Shown here: positions 53,350 through 61,846 of the stretch, piece after piece
Layout: each line of letters starts with the position of its first letter
Position numbering within the stretch: position 1 is the first letter of the stretch
Origin: UBA1479 sp048263775
GTDB taxonomy: Bacteria > Pseudomonadota > Alphaproteobacteria > Rhodospirillales > Casp-alpha2
Direction of reading: 5' to 3'
DNA: 64,000 bases
Assembly: GCA_048263775.1 (NCBI GenBank)
Contig: JBLXDU010000002.1
Span: forward strand, 248,001 to 312,000
Notes under the pieces: model-generated
The model's database searches: none
Seen by the model: the letters and a program-made list of their open reading frames with translations, nothing else
Told to the model about the DNA's origin: nothing
Made by a program: the position numbers and the translations under genes

Positions 53350-55344
53350 TCAGTCCGCGCCGGCGGTTTGGGCCACGGCGCCACGCCGCGCCGGGGCGCC
53401 GACGCGATGGCGGCGGTCCGACAGGCTGAGTGCTCCGCCCGCGATCATGATCATCAGCCCACCCCACATCCAGGCGACCAGCGGGTTGAAGTACAACCGG
53501 GTGACGAAGCCCGGCTTGCCTGCGGGCGTGGTGCCGCGGTCGCCGATCACGGCATAGATGTCGCCCAGCAAGGTAGGCTCGATCCCGGCCTCGGTCGTCG
53601 GTTGGCCCGACACGTTGTAGACGCGCTTTTCCGGGTCGAGGACGACCAGCACCCGCCCGCCCTTGGACACCGTGAAATGACCTGCGGTGAAGGCGTAGTT
53701 GGGACCCTGGCCGTCTTGCGCGCCGTCGAAGCGAAATTCGTAACCGGCCAGCGTCACCGTATCGCCCGGCGCCATGACCTGAATGCTTTCCTTGACCCAG
53801 GCCCCGGCGCCGGTCATCCCGGCGATGGTCACGGCCAAGCCGAGATGGGCCAGAGTCATGCCCCAGGCGGCGCGCGGCTGCCGCGCCAGGCGGCTGAGGG
53901 CGCGGCCCAGGCCGTCGCGGCGCAGTCGCAAGCGTTCCGTCAGTTCAACCAGCGTGCCGACGGCAAGCCAGGCGGCCAAAGCCATGCCGACGATGCCCAG
54001 GAACGGACCGTCCGTAACCAGGGCCCAGGCGCCGACGGCGGCCAGCAGGGCTGCGACCATGGCGGGCCACAGGCGGGCCACGGCGGCGCGCCAATCGCCG
54101 CGTTTCCAATTGAGCATGGGGCCGATCGCCATGACCACGATCATCGGCAGCATGATGGGGATGAACACGGCGTTGAAGAACGGCGGGCCGACCGAGACCT
54201 TGCCGCCGCCGACGGCATCAAGCATCAGGGGGTAGAGCGTGCCCAGAAGCACCACCGCCGTCGCCGTCGCCATGACCAGATTGTTGAACAGCAATCCGCC
54301 CTCGCGGCTGATCGGCTGAAACAGGCCGGAGGACATCAGTTGCGGTCCGCGCCAGGCATAAAGGGCGAGCGAGCCGCCGATCACGATGATCAGCAGTGCC
54401 AGGATGAACACGCCGCGCGTCGGATCCGTGGCGAAGGCATGGACCGAGGTCAGCACGCCCGAGCGCACCAGGAAGGTGCCGAGCAAGCTCATGGAAAAGG
54501 TGATGATGGCGAGCAGGATGGTCCAGCCCTTCAAGGTGTCGCGCTTTTCCACCACCGTCGCCGAATGCAGCAGGGCCGTGCCGGCCAACCAGGGCATGAA
54601 CGATGCGTTTTCGACCGGGTCCCAATACCACCAGCCGCCCCAGCCCAGTTCGTAATAGGCCCACCAGCTACCCAATCCGATGCCGGCCGTGAGGAAGCAC
54701 CAGGCGGCGAGCGTCCAGGGGCGCACCCAGCGCGCCCAGGCGGCATCGACCCGACCTTCGATCAGGGCCGCGATGGCGAAGGAAAACGCCATGGAGAAAC
54801 CGACATAGCCCAGATAGAGCATGGGCGGATGGAAGGCGAGGCCCGGGTCCTGCAGCAGCGGGTTCAGATCGTTGCCGTTGATGGGGGCGGGGATCAGTCG
54901 CTCGAACGGGTTCGAGGTCAGCAAAATGAACAGATAGAAGCCGACGGCAATCAGCGCCTGGATCGACAGCACGCGGGCGCGCAAGGACGGCGGCAGGTTG
55001 GCGCCGAAGGCGGCGACGGCAGATCCGAACAGGGCCAGGATCAGCACCCAGAGCAGCATCGAGCCCTCGTGGTTCCCCCAGACACCGGAAATCTTGTAAA
55101 GCAGCGGTTTATCGGTGTGCGAGTTCTGGGCGACGTTGAGGACGGAAAAATCCGATGTGATGTAGAGGTTCATCAGGCAGCCGAAGGCGACGGCGACCAG
55201 AAGGAATTGCGCCAGGGCTGCCGGGCGGGCCACGGCCATCCATCCCGCGTCGCCCCGATGGGCGCCGATCAGCGGCAGGGTGGCCTGCACGGCGGAAACG
55301 AACAGCGCCAGGATCAGCGCGAAATGCCCCAGTTCGGCGATCAT
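53350..55344 (-). CDS. ccmF: Cytochrome c haem lyase CcmF
   Basis: Large polytopic inner-membrane protein that transfers haem from CcmE to apocytochrome c. The 664 residues include about 15 hydrophobic segments, GVWGNHEGSMLLWVLILALF (about 90-109), FHPPMLYLGYVGFSMAFSFA and the WWD domain GWGGWWYWDPVENASFMPWL (about 233-252). It overlaps ccmE by 4 bases. Its length and motif order match the family. Confidence 0.97.
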   Translation of the reverse strand: MIAELGHFALILALFVSAVQATLPLIGAHRGDAGWMAVARPAALAQFLLVAVAFGCLMNLYITSDFSVLNVAQNSHTDKPLLYKISGVWGNHEGSMLLWVLILALFGSAVAAFGANLPPSLRARVLSIQALIAVGFYLFILLTSNPFERLIPAPINGNDLNPLLQDPGLAFHPPMLYLGYVGFSMAFSFAIAALIEGRVDAAWARWVRPWTLAAWCFLTAGIGLGSWWAYYELGWGGWWYWDPVENASFMPWLAGTALLHSATVVEKRDTLKGWTILLAIITFSMSLLGTFLVRSGVLTSVHAFATDPTRGVFILALLIIVIGGSLALYAWRGPQLMSSGLFQPISREGGLLFNNLVMATATAVVLLGTLYPLMLDAVGGGKVSVGPPFFNAVFIPIMLPMIVVMAIGPMLNWKRGDWRAAVARLWPAMVAALLAAVGAWALVTDGPFLGIVGMALAAWLAVGTLVELTERLRLRRDGLGRALSRLARQPRAAWGMTLAHLGLAVTIAGMTGAGAWVKESIQVMAPGDTVTLAGYEFRFDGAQDGQGPNYAFTAGHFTVSKGGRVLVVLDPEKRVYNVSGQPTTEAGIEPTLLGDIYAVIGDRGTTPAGKPGFVTRLYFNPLVAWMWGGLMIMIAGGALSLSDRRHRVGAPARRGAVAQTAGAD

Positions 55345-55796
55345 TTGGCGCTTTCCCCCTTGCCCGATCCTTCCTGCCAGCGGCCGGATTTCTTCAACGC
55401 ATCGGCGACCTCGGGCGGCATGTAATTTTCATCGTGCTTGGCCAGGACTTCCTCGGCCACGAACAGGCTGCCCTGCAGGCGGCCTTCGGTGACCACGCCC
55501 TGCCCCTCGCGGAACAGGTCGGGCAGGATGCCCCGGTAGGTCACGTCGATCACATTGGCCCCGTCGGTGATGCGGAAGGCGGTGACGGCACCGGCTTGTT
55601 TCTTCACGCTGCCTTCTTCGACCAAGCCGCCCAGGCGCACGCGGCGGTCGATCTTGACCTTGCCTTCGGCGATGTCGGTGGGGGAATGGAAGAACACGAT
55701 GCTTTCCTCGAAGGCGGTCAGCACCAGGGCGGCGGCGACGCCGAGCAGGCACAGCCCGATGGCGGCAAAGGTCAGGCGTTTATGCTTGCGCTTCAC
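55341..55796 (-). CDS. ccmE: Haem chaperone CcmE
   Basis: Periplasmic OB-fold protein that carries haem covalently on a histidine. The 151 residues have an N-terminal anchor (about 8-28), LGGLVEEGSVKK (about 55-66), VTYRGILPDLFREGQGVVTE (about 85-104) and the haem-binding KHDENYMPPEVADALKKSG (about 124-142) with His and the H-x3-Y arrangement. Four-base overlaps tie it to ccmF and ccmD. Confidence 0.97.
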   Translation of the reverse strand: MKRKHKRLTFAAIGLCLLGVAAALVLTAFEESIVFFHSPTDIAEGKVKIDRRVRLGGLVEEGSVKKQAGAVTAFRITDGANVIDVTYRGILPDLFREGQGVVTEGRLQGSLFVAEEVLAKHDENYMPPEVADALKKSGRWQEGSGKGESAK

Positions 55797-56002
55797 GGCC
55801 CGGTCGCCCCGTCGTTCGGGGCCGCACCACGCCGGGACCGGGGGGCGTCTCCTTCAAGCCGGGCCAGTTCGCTTTCCGCCGCCTTGAGGCCGCGCAGACT
55901 GAGCCACAGCAGAACCGCCAGCACGGCGATTACGGCGCCGTAGCTGGGCCAGACAAAGCCCGCGTAGCCGCCCATGTCGAGGAATTCGCTGATCTTGGTC
56001 AT
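55793..56002 (-). CDS. ccmD: Haem exporter protein CcmD
   Basis: A 69-residue single-helix protein (hydrophobic about 20-36, AVIAVLAVLLWLSLRGL) that helps release holo-CcmE from the CcmABC complex. FLDMGGYAGFVWPSYGAV at the N-terminus is the CcmD signature. It overlaps ccmE by 4 bases. A 161-base gap, unusual in this otherwise overlapping cluster, separates it from ccmC. Confidence 0.9.
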   Translation of the reverse strand: MTKISEFLDMGGYAGFVWPSYGAVIAVLAVLLWLSLRGLKAAESELARLEGDAPRSRRGAAPNDGATGP

Positions 56003-56163
56003 AGTGCTGAAAAGGGGCCCTCTGATTACGGCATTTATGTGGTGGCTGTGTGCCGGATTGGCAACGCCGGCATCATATCCCCGATACCGGCGCCGTTCTT
56101 GATGTCGGTCAGTTTAGCGGCCCATGCTTCCGGGGCAAGGTTGCAATTTATTGAATATGTTTT

Positions 56164-56895
56164 TCATGCTCCGGCTTCCTCGGCCTGGATATGCCGCCGC
56201 GCGCGCAGGCGGGTTTCCGTCAACTCGCGGCGCATGCGCAGCATCAACACCCAAAGATAATAGGTCGTGAACGCCCCGATCATCAGGAACAGGGGCCACA
56301 GCATGTCGGGATGGATGGTCGGCCCGCCCATACGCACGATGGAGGCCGGCTGATGCAGGGTGTTCCACCAGTCGACGGAGAACTTGATGATCGGCACGTT
56401 GACCAGGCCGACCATGGCCAGGATCGCCGACGCCTTGGATCCCCGCTGCGGATCGTCGAAGGCGCTGTTGAGCGCCATGTAGCCGAGATAAAGGAAGAAC
56501 AGCACCAGGACCGAGGTCAGCCGCGCGTCCCACACCCACCAGGCTCCCCACATGGGCTTGCCCCAGAGCGAGCCGGTCAAAAGTGCGAGGAAGGTGAAGC
56601 AGGCACCGATGGGGGCCGTCGCGCGGGCCGCCACGTCGGCCACCGGATGCTTCCAGATCAGCCCGACGGCGGCGGAAATCGCAAGGCCGACGTAGCAGAA
56701 CAGGGACATCCAGGCCGCCGGCACATGCACGTACATGATGCGCACGGTCTCTCCCTGCTGGTAATCGGCGGGCGAGGCGAACAGGCCCAGGTAAAGCCCG
56801 GCCGACGCCAGCACGATCGTCACCCCGGCCAGCCAGGGGCTGAGCACCGTGGCCAGTTTCATGAAGCGGCGCGGATTGGCAAAGTAATTGAACAT
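56164..56895 (-). CDS. ccmC: Haem handling protein CcmC
   Basis: Six-helix inner-membrane protein that presents haem to CcmE. The 243 residues contain YVHVPAAWMSLFCYVGLAIS (about 54-73) and the WWD motif GKPMWGAWWVWDARLTSVLV (about 111-130), then HQPASIVRMGGPTIHPDML with a haem-ligand His. It lies 28 bases after ccmB. Confidence 0.96.
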   Translation of the reverse strand: MFNYFANPRRFMKLATVLSPWLAGVTIVLASAGLYLGLFASPADYQQGETVRIMYVHVPAAWMSLFCYVGLAISAAVGLIWKHPVADVAARATAPIGACFTFLALLTGSLWGKPMWGAWWVWDARLTSVLVLFFLYLGYMALNSAFDDPQRGSKASAILAMVGLVNVPIIKFSVDWWNTLHQPASIVRMGGPTIHPDMLWPLFLMIGAFTTYYLWVLMLRMRRELTETRLRARRHIQAEEAGA

Positions 56896-56923
56896 GGCCG
56901 GGAAGCTACCCTCTCCGAAAAAT

Positions 56924-57589
56924 TTATTCCAGCGCTTGGCGCAAACCGGCGGCCGCCCCCCAAGGGCAGAGGGCCAACGCCCCTGCGAAGATCGCCCCCA
57001 GCAGCAGCAGGGGTGCGCGAGCCGGGAACCCGCCGATGGCCGCCTCGACCGCGCCGACGCCGAAGATCAGCACGGGAATGAACAGTGGCAGGATCAACAG
57101 CGCCAGCAACACGCCGCCCCGGCGCGAGCCCAGGATCAGGGCCGCCCCCACGGCGCCGATCAGGCTGAGTGTCGGCGTGCCCAGCAAAAGGGCGAGCAGC
57201 AGCAGGCCGAAGCCGTCCGCCGGCATGTTCAGCAGCACCGCCAGCACGGGCGCGGCGATGATCAGCGGCAGGCCGGTGATCAGCCAATGGGCCAGAACCT
57301 TGGCCAGCACGACGACTTCCAGGGCCGGCGGGCTGAGGGCCAGAAGCTCCAGCGAGCCGTCCTCAAAATCCGTGTGGAACAGGCGTTCCAGCGACAGCAG
57401 CACCGACAGCAGGGCCGCGACCCAGAGCACCCCGGGGGCGATGCGGGCGAGCACGTTGGGCTCCGGCCCGACGCCCAAGGGAAACAGCACCACGGCGATG
57501 ACGAAGAACATGACGACCATGGCGCTGTCCATGCCCTGACGCAGGGCCAGGCGCAGGTCGCGCATCAGGATGGCGCGAAAGCCGGTCAT
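56924..57589 (-). CDS. ccmB: Haem exporter permease CcmB
   Basis: Membrane subunit of the CcmAB ABC complex. The 221 residues have six hydrophobic helices; FFVIAVVLFPLGVGPEPNVL (about 28-47), RIAPGVLWVAALLSVLLSLE and LFHTDFEDGSLELLALSP are diagnostic. The start overlaps ccmA by 4 bases. Confidence 0.96.
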   Translation of the reverse strand: MTGFRAILMRDLRLALRQGMDSAMVVMFFVIAVVLFPLGVGPEPNVLARIAPGVLWVAALLSVLLSLERLFHTDFEDGSLELLALSPPALEVVVLAKVLAHWLITGLPLIIAAPVLAVLLNMPADGFGLLLLALLLGTPTLSLIGAVGAALILGSRRGGVLLALLILPLFIPVLIFGVGAVEAAIGGFPARAPLLLLGAIFAGALALCPWGAAAGLRQALE

Positions 57590-58239
57590 GCGGCGTCTTC
57601 CGTGTCGACCGACGGGCGGGCGGCGAAGCCGGCGAGGTCCAGATTGTCGGCGTCCTTCAGCCCCAGGTCCGAATGGGTCGAAACCACGGCCATGCCGCCG
57701 GCGTCGCGGTGGCCCTGGATCAGGTCGCGCAAGCGGTCGGTCGTTTCCGCGTCCAATGCCGTCGCCGGTTCGTCCAATAGCCAGATGGCGGCCGGTGCCA
57801 CCGACAAGCGGGCCAAATTCAACCGCCGTTTCTGCCCGGCCGAAAGAAACCGCGCCGGCAGATCGGAAAGATGCCCGATGCCGAGCGCATCCAGCGCCGG
57901 GGCGACCGCCGTATTAGGATCGGCGCCCATCAGCCCGGCCCAGAAGGCGAGGTTCTCCGCCGCCGTCAGGGCCGGCTTCACCGCATCCAGATGGCCGAGA
58001 TAGCGCAACCGCATGCGGTGGGCGTCGGGGTCTTCGGAAATTTTTGTACCATTCCAGGACAAATCGCCCCCCGCCGGCGGCAACAGCCCCGCCATGAGCC
58101 GAAGCAGCGACGACTTGCCGGAGCCGTTGGGCCCGGTCAGCACCAGCGCCCCGCCGCTTTCGATCTGGAACGCCAAGTCCCGGAACACGGGCCGGGCGCT
58201 GCGCAGACAGTCCAGCGATATGCCTTCGAAACGGTTCAC
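57586..58239 (-). CDS. ccmA: Haem exporter ATP-binding protein CcmA
   Basis: ATPase of the CcmABCD complex that releases holo-CcmE. The 217 residues show Walker A GPNGSGKSSLLRLMAG (about 36-51), signature FLSAGQKRRLNLARL (about 128-142) and Walker B AIWLLDEPATALD (about 148-160). First gene of the ccm cluster. The sRNA candidate upstream ends in a terminator 100 bases before it on the same strand, so ccmA needs its own promoter in 58,240-58,340. Confidence 0.96.
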   Translation of the reverse strand: MNRFEGISLDCLRSARPVFRDLAFQIESGGALVLTGPNGSGKSSLLRLMAGLLPPAGGDLSWNGTKISEDPDAHRMRLRYLGHLDAVKPALTAAENLAFWAGLMGADPNTAVAPALDALGIGHLSDLPARFLSAGQKRRLNLARLSVAPAAIWLLDEPATALDAETTDRLRDLIQGHRDAGGMAVVSTHSDLGLKDADNLDLAGFAARPSVDTEDAA

Positions 58240-58338
58240 GGGGATGACGGTCCTGTCCTGCCGGGCGGGCGTGCCTCTCGGTCATAGATACCCCGGACGG
58301 GCGCGTGAATACAGGGGCCTCTGGCCGGGCCAACGACG

Positions 58339-58373
58339 AAAAAAAGCCGGGCTCTTGGGGAGAGCCCGGCTTT
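58339..58373 (-). terminator. Intrinsic terminator of the predicted sRNA
   Basis: AAAGCCGGGCTCT, 5-base loop, AGAGCCCGGCTTT with perfect 13-base arms. On the minus strand the stem runs into seven consecutive U. On the plus strand only three U follow, so the minus direction is favoured. Confidence 0.85.
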
Positions 58374-58490
58374 AAGTTCGGCTGGTGCCGATTAAGGGGA
58401 CCAGAGAGGGGGGTCTCTGGTTAATAGACGAGGAGGTCTATGGTCCTTATTTAGCCCCCCGATTGGGGCGAGATTATGTCCCCAATGTGA
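58339..58490 (-). ncRNA. Predicted small RNA with C-rich (anti-SD-like) loops
   Basis: Read on the minus strand, four hairpins follow one another: ATTGGGG/CCCCAAT (58,462-58,486), ATAGAC-CTCCTC-GTCTAT (58,424-58,441), ACCAGAGA-CCCCCC-TCTCTGGT (58,400-58,421), and a 13-pair terminator with loop CCCCA and a run of seven U (58,339-58,373). No protein-coding gene ends here on this strand, so the terminator needs another transcript. Alphaproteobacterial sRNAs such as the CcsR RNAs of Rhodobacter show CU-rich loops of this kind. The 5' end is uncertain; CATAAT on this strand at 58,474-58,479 is a possible -10 box, which would give a shorter RNA. Confidence 0.7.
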
Positions 58491-58564
58491 TCTTTTCTTG
58501 CGCCCGCCAAATGTCTGAAATTCCGGGCTTTTCCGAAGGCGCCCCTGACGATATTCTGAATTCC

Positions 58565-59239
58565 ATGGCAAACCCGCGCCCGTTTGGGGGGCTTCGCGCC
58601 GCCCCGGCCCTGCTTTTGCTGCTGTTCCTGGCGCCCCTGTTCGCGCGTTCGGCCCCGGCGGCGGAACGCGATGACGCGGCCTTGGTCGCGGCCCTGCGCG
58701 CGGGCGGCCATGTCCTCTATTTCCGCCATGCCGCCACGGACTGGGCCCAGAACGATCAGGTGCGGCAGGCCGGTGACTGGCAAAGCTGCGACGGGGCCAA
58801 GATGCGCCAACTGTCGGACACGGGGCGCATGACGGCGCAGTTGATCGGCCTCGCTATCCGCACGTTGGATATTCCGGTCGGCGAGGTCCTATCCTCGGAA
58901 TACTGCCGCACGTCGGAAACCGCCCGCCTGCTCGACCTGGGCGCCGTGCGCACGACGACGGAAATCATGAACCTGCGGTCTCAGGAATACGTCGGCGGCC
59001 ACGACGCGGCGGTGGCCAACGCCCGCGCCCATTTCACCCGGCCCCTCGCCCCCGGCACCAACCGGGTGATGGTCGGCCACGGCAACCTGATGCGCGCCGC
59101 CACGGGCCAGTATACGGACGAGGCCGGGGCGGGGGTGTTCAAGCCGACCCCCGGCTCGGACCTGGGGTTTGTGCTGGTGACCCTGATCACGCCCCAGGAC
59201 TGGCTGCGCCTGGCGGAGGATTTTGGGGGTGGGAAGTGA
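58565..59239 (+). CDS. Exported histidine phosphatase family protein
   Basis: A 224-residue protein with a signal peptide (about 1-31, APALLLLLFLAPLFARSAPA). The phosphoglycerate-mutase fold is shown by LYFRHAATDW (about 50-59; the usual RHG is RHA here), VLSSEYCRTSETARLL (about 107-122) and VMVGHGNLMRAATG (about 168-181) with the second catalytic His. Substrate unknown. ATG 58,565 fits the signal peptide; an open frame to 58,385 runs over the sRNA and is not coding. Confidence 0.85.
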   Translation: MANPRPFGGLRAAPALLLLLFLAPLFARSAPAAERDDAALVAALRAGGHVLYFRHAATDWAQNDQVRQAGDWQSCDGAKMRQLSDTGRMTAQLIGLAIRTLDIPVGEVLSSEYCRTSETARLLDLGAVRTTTEIMNLRSQEYVGGHDAAVANARAHFTRPLAPGTNRVMVGHGNLMRAATGQYTDEAGAGVFKPTPGSDLGFVLVTLITPQDWLRLAEDFGGGK

Positions 59240-59355
59240 TGGCGCGGAATAAATCGGAGCAGCCAAACTTCCCTACAAATATTGACCTGGCTATTCACGC
59301 CATTTGGATGCCGTGTGATGATCTGCGTTCTGCTAGGTGAAAGCCGGGGGATGCA

Positions 59356-59583
59356 GTGATCACAAAAGAGACTTTCAATAAGGGTGTGATACAGCGGACG
59401 CGAGACGCCCGGAAAGCAGCAGAGCTCACTCAAGAAGAGGTAGCGCTCGCGCTCGGAATCACGCAAGGACTGTACAAGACATACGAAACGCGTACTCCAA
59501 TCCCGCTTTATCTGTTGGAAAGGTTCGCAATTATTACGCGTTCGGAGGCAGCATGGATCGCTTTCGGCAAGAAGCGACGCTAA
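59356..59583 (+). CDS. Small Xre/HTH regulator, AT-richer than surroundings
   Basis: A 75-residue protein consisting of one HTH domain: IQRTRDARKAAELTQEEVAL then ALGITQGLYKTYETRTPIPL, followed by LLERFAIITRSEAAWIAFG. GTG 59,356 is the only in-frame start; the ATG at 59,351 is out of frame. The gene and its flanks (59,250-59,650) are clearly lower in GC than the neighbours, suggesting a later arrival. No phage or mobile gene is adjacent. Confidence 0.75.
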   Translation: MITKETFNKGVIQRTRDARKAAELTQEEVALALGITQGLYKTYETRTPIPLYLLERFAIITRSEAAWIAFGKKRR

Positions 59584-59649
59584 AGGCTATTTAATTCACA
59601 ATGTCTTTTCATGATTGGAACACGACGTAGTTTGAAATCTTAACCCCCC

Positions 59650-60891
59650 TTAACTCCGCCGATCATCAATCACCTTGCCGTCGTTTGACAGGCTGCCCGG
59701 CGCGACGAACTCGACCCCGCCTTTGAGTTTGCAGGTCGCCTGGATGGTTCCAGCGAGCGCGGCGGCGAGGCCGTCCGGGGCGGGCAGGGCGGTCTCGCAC
59801 ATCAGGGTCATGACGTCGGCATCATCTTTGCGGTCCACCATCATGCGGGCACGCTGGATTTCCGGGTGGCGTTTGACGATGTCGGCGATCTGGCGCGGGT
59901 GGATGAACATGCCCTTGACCTTGGCCGCCTGGTCGGCGCGGCCCATCCAGCCCTTGATGCGGGTGTTGGTGCGCCCGCAGGGGCTGGCCCCCGGCATCAC
60001 CGCCGACATGTCGCCGGTGGCGAAACGGATCAGCGGATAATCGGCATTGAACGGCGTGGTCAGGATGACCTCGCCGACCTGACCCGGGGCGACGGGGTCG
60101 CCCGTGCCCGGGGTGACGATTTCCAGGATCAGGCCCTCTTCAAGGATCAGGCCCTCGCGGGCGGTTGATTCGTAGGCGATCAGGCCGACGTCGGCCGAGG
60201 CATAGATGTTGTAGGCGTCGATCCCGGCGGCCGCGCAGGCGGCGCGCTGATCGGGCAGGAAGGGTTCCCCGCCGACGGCGGCCTTGGCGAGCGACGACAC
60301 ATCCGCCCCCGTTTCGGCGGCCTTGTCGAGCAGAACCTTGAGGAACGACGGCGTGCCGCAATAGGCCGTGGGGCGGATGTGTTCGATGGCGCGGACCTGA
60401 AGTTCCGTATTGCCGACGCCGGCGGGCACCACGGCGCAATTGATGACCTGGGCGCCGCTGTCGACCATCAGCCCGGCCGGTGTCAGGTGATAGGAAAAAG
60501 TGTTGTGCAGGACGTCGCCCGCGCGCATCCCGGCGGCATACAGCCCGCGCGCCATGCGCCACCAGTCGGCCCCCTGGCCGTCGGCGTCGTAGGTCGGCCC
60601 CGGGCTTTGATAGATATGGCGAAGCCGGCCGTCAGGCACCGTCGTCAGGCCGCCCAGGGTATGGCCCGGCGCCTGCCGGTCGACCAGTTCCGATTTGCGG
60701 GTCACGGGCAGTTTGGCCAGCGCCGCGCGGTCGATGATCCCGGCCGGGTCGATGTCGGACAGGACTTCGCGGTAATAGGGGGCCTTCGCCTTGGCATGGG
60801 TCAGCCGTGCCCGCAGCGCCTCGAACAGGGTCGCCTCGCGGGCCTCGGCCGCCCGGGTTTCTAGGCCATCGAAATGGGGGTTGTCGGGCAT
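59650..60891 (-). CDS. Phenylacetate-CoA-ligase-like AMP-binding enzyme
   Basis: A 413-residue adenylate-forming enzyme of the PaaK type. THAKAKAPYYREVL near the start, AVVPAGVGNTELQVRAIEHI (about 141-160), YCGTPSFLKVLL, AYNIYASADVGLIAYES (about 213-229) and RIKGWMGRADQAAKVKGMFI (about 327-346) follow the family order. The Ser/Gly-rich ATP loop is weakly conserved (HIYQSPGPTYD instead of SSGTTG-type). ATG 60,891 is chosen; the open frame upstream is the shadow of livF. It lies 71 bases after livF and probably activates the acid imported by the transporter. Confidence 0.82.
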   Translation of the reverse strand: MPDNPHFDGLETRAAEAREATLFEALRARLTHAKAKAPYYREVLSDIDPAGIIDRAALAKLPVTRKSELVDRQAPGHTLGGLTTVPDGRLRHIYQSPGPTYDADGQGADWWRMARGLYAAGMRAGDVLHNTFSYHLTPAGLMVDSGAQVINCAVVPAGVGNTELQVRAIEHIRPTAYCGTPSFLKVLLDKAAETGADVSSLAKAAVGGEPFLPDQRAACAAAGIDAYNIYASADVGLIAYESTAREGLILEEGLILEIVTPGTGDPVAPGQVGEVILTTPFNADYPLIRFATGDMSAVMPGASPCGRTNTRIKGWMGRADQAAKVKGMFIHPRQIADIVKRHPEIQRARMMVDRKDDADVMTLMCETALPAPDGLAAALAGTIQATCKLKGGVEFVAPGSLSNDGKVIDDRRS

Positions 60892-60962
60892 GGTCGGTCT
60901 CTCGTTGTTGGTTTCACGCAAATGCGTCGTCGCAACCCGTTCCGGATTGCCCGGGATTTGCG

Positions 60963-61802
60963 TCAGAGCCAGCGCTTGCGGCGGCGGTAGTGCTTGACGT
61001 CGCGGAAGCTTTTGCGGCCTTCCCCGGCCAGGCCGAGATAGAATTCCTTCACGTCCGGATTTTCCCGCAGGCCCGCCGCGTCCCCGTCCATGACCACGCG
61101 GCCGTTTTCCAGGATATAGCCGTAATCGGCGTATTTCAGCGCGATCATGGTGTTCTGTTCGGCGAGAAGGATGGACACGCCCTCCTTCTCGTTGAGTGCC
61201 TTCACGATCTCGAAAATTTCCTCGACCAACTGCGGGGCCAGGCCCATGGAGGGCTCGTCCAGCAGGATGGTGTTGGGGTTGGCCATGAGTGCCCGGCCGA
61301 TGGCGGTCATCTGCTGTTCGCCGCCGGAGGTATAGCCCGCCTGCGAGGTGCGGCGTTCCTTCAGGCGCGGAAAATAGTGGTAGACCTTCTCCAGACTTTC
61401 GGCGACGGCGGCGGCGCCGTCGCGGCGGGTGTACGCACCCGTCATCAGATTGTCTTCGACGGTCAGATGTTCGAAGCAATGGCGGCCTTCCATGACCTGG
61501 ATGACGCCCCGCTTGACCAGTTCGTTGGGCGTCAGGCTGTCGACGCGTTCTCCGCGGAACAGAATCTCGCCCTTGGTGACCTCGCCGCGTTCGGCCCCCA
61601 AAAGGTTGGAAATGGCCTTCAGCGTCGTCGTCTTGCCGGCGCCGTTGGCCCCGAGGAGGGCGACGATGCCCCCCTCGGGAACCTCAAGCGATACCCCCTT
61701 CAACACCAGGATCACATGGTCGTAGATGACCTCAATGTTGTTGACCACGAGCGGTGACGTCTGGGCGGCCGCCTCGGTCTTGCATTCAACAGCCTGTGCC
61801 AT
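60963..61802 (-). CDS. livF: Branched-chain-type ABC transporter ATPase (LivF-like)
   Basis: A 279-residue ATPase of the HAAT family. Walker A GANGAGKTTTLKAI (about 54-67), signature TSGGEQQMTAIGRALMANP (about 155-173), Walker B ILLDEPSMGLAP and the His-loop-like segment ILLAEQNTMIALKYADYGYI are present. The C-terminal extension KSFRDVKHYRRRKRWL is typical of the LivF relatives in this operon type. The start at 61,802 fits the SBP stop 44 bases upstream. No livG or livH is in the window. Confidence 0.93.
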   Translation of the reverse strand: MAQAVECKTEAAAQTSPLVVNNIEVIYDHVILVLKGVSLEVPEGGIVALLGANGAGKTTTLKAISNLLGAERGEVTKGEILFRGERVDSLTPNELVKRGVIQVMEGRHCFEHLTVEDNLMTGAYTRRDGAAAVAESLEKVYHYFPRLKERRTSQAGYTSGGEQQMTAIGRALMANPNTILLDEPSMGLAPQLVEEIFEIVKALNEKEGVSILLAEQNTMIALKYADYGYILENGRVVMDGDAAGLRENPDVKEFYLGLAGEGRKSFRDVKHYRRRKRWL

Positions 61803-61846
61803 GAACCTCGCCTTTCGTGTTCTGTCCGGGGACCCGCCGCAACCGC

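Noticed and set aside
53368..55425. A 685-codon plus-strand open frame over ccmF
   Set aside because: Exactly antisense to ccmF with a composition rich in Gln, Arg, Gly and His, typical of a shadow frame.
58430..58455. A tiny plus-strand frame after GAGGAGG (Met-Val-Leu-Ile-stop)
   Set aside because: The ribosome-binding-like bases are the complement of the CTCCTC loop of the sRNA; four codons are not evidence of a gene.
58385..58564. N-terminal extension of the histidine phosphatase
   Set aside because: It would run through the sRNA hairpins and bury the signal peptide inside the protein.
60892..61479. N-terminal extension of the ligase gene to 609 residues
   Set aside because: The extra 196 residues are the livF gene read in another frame.
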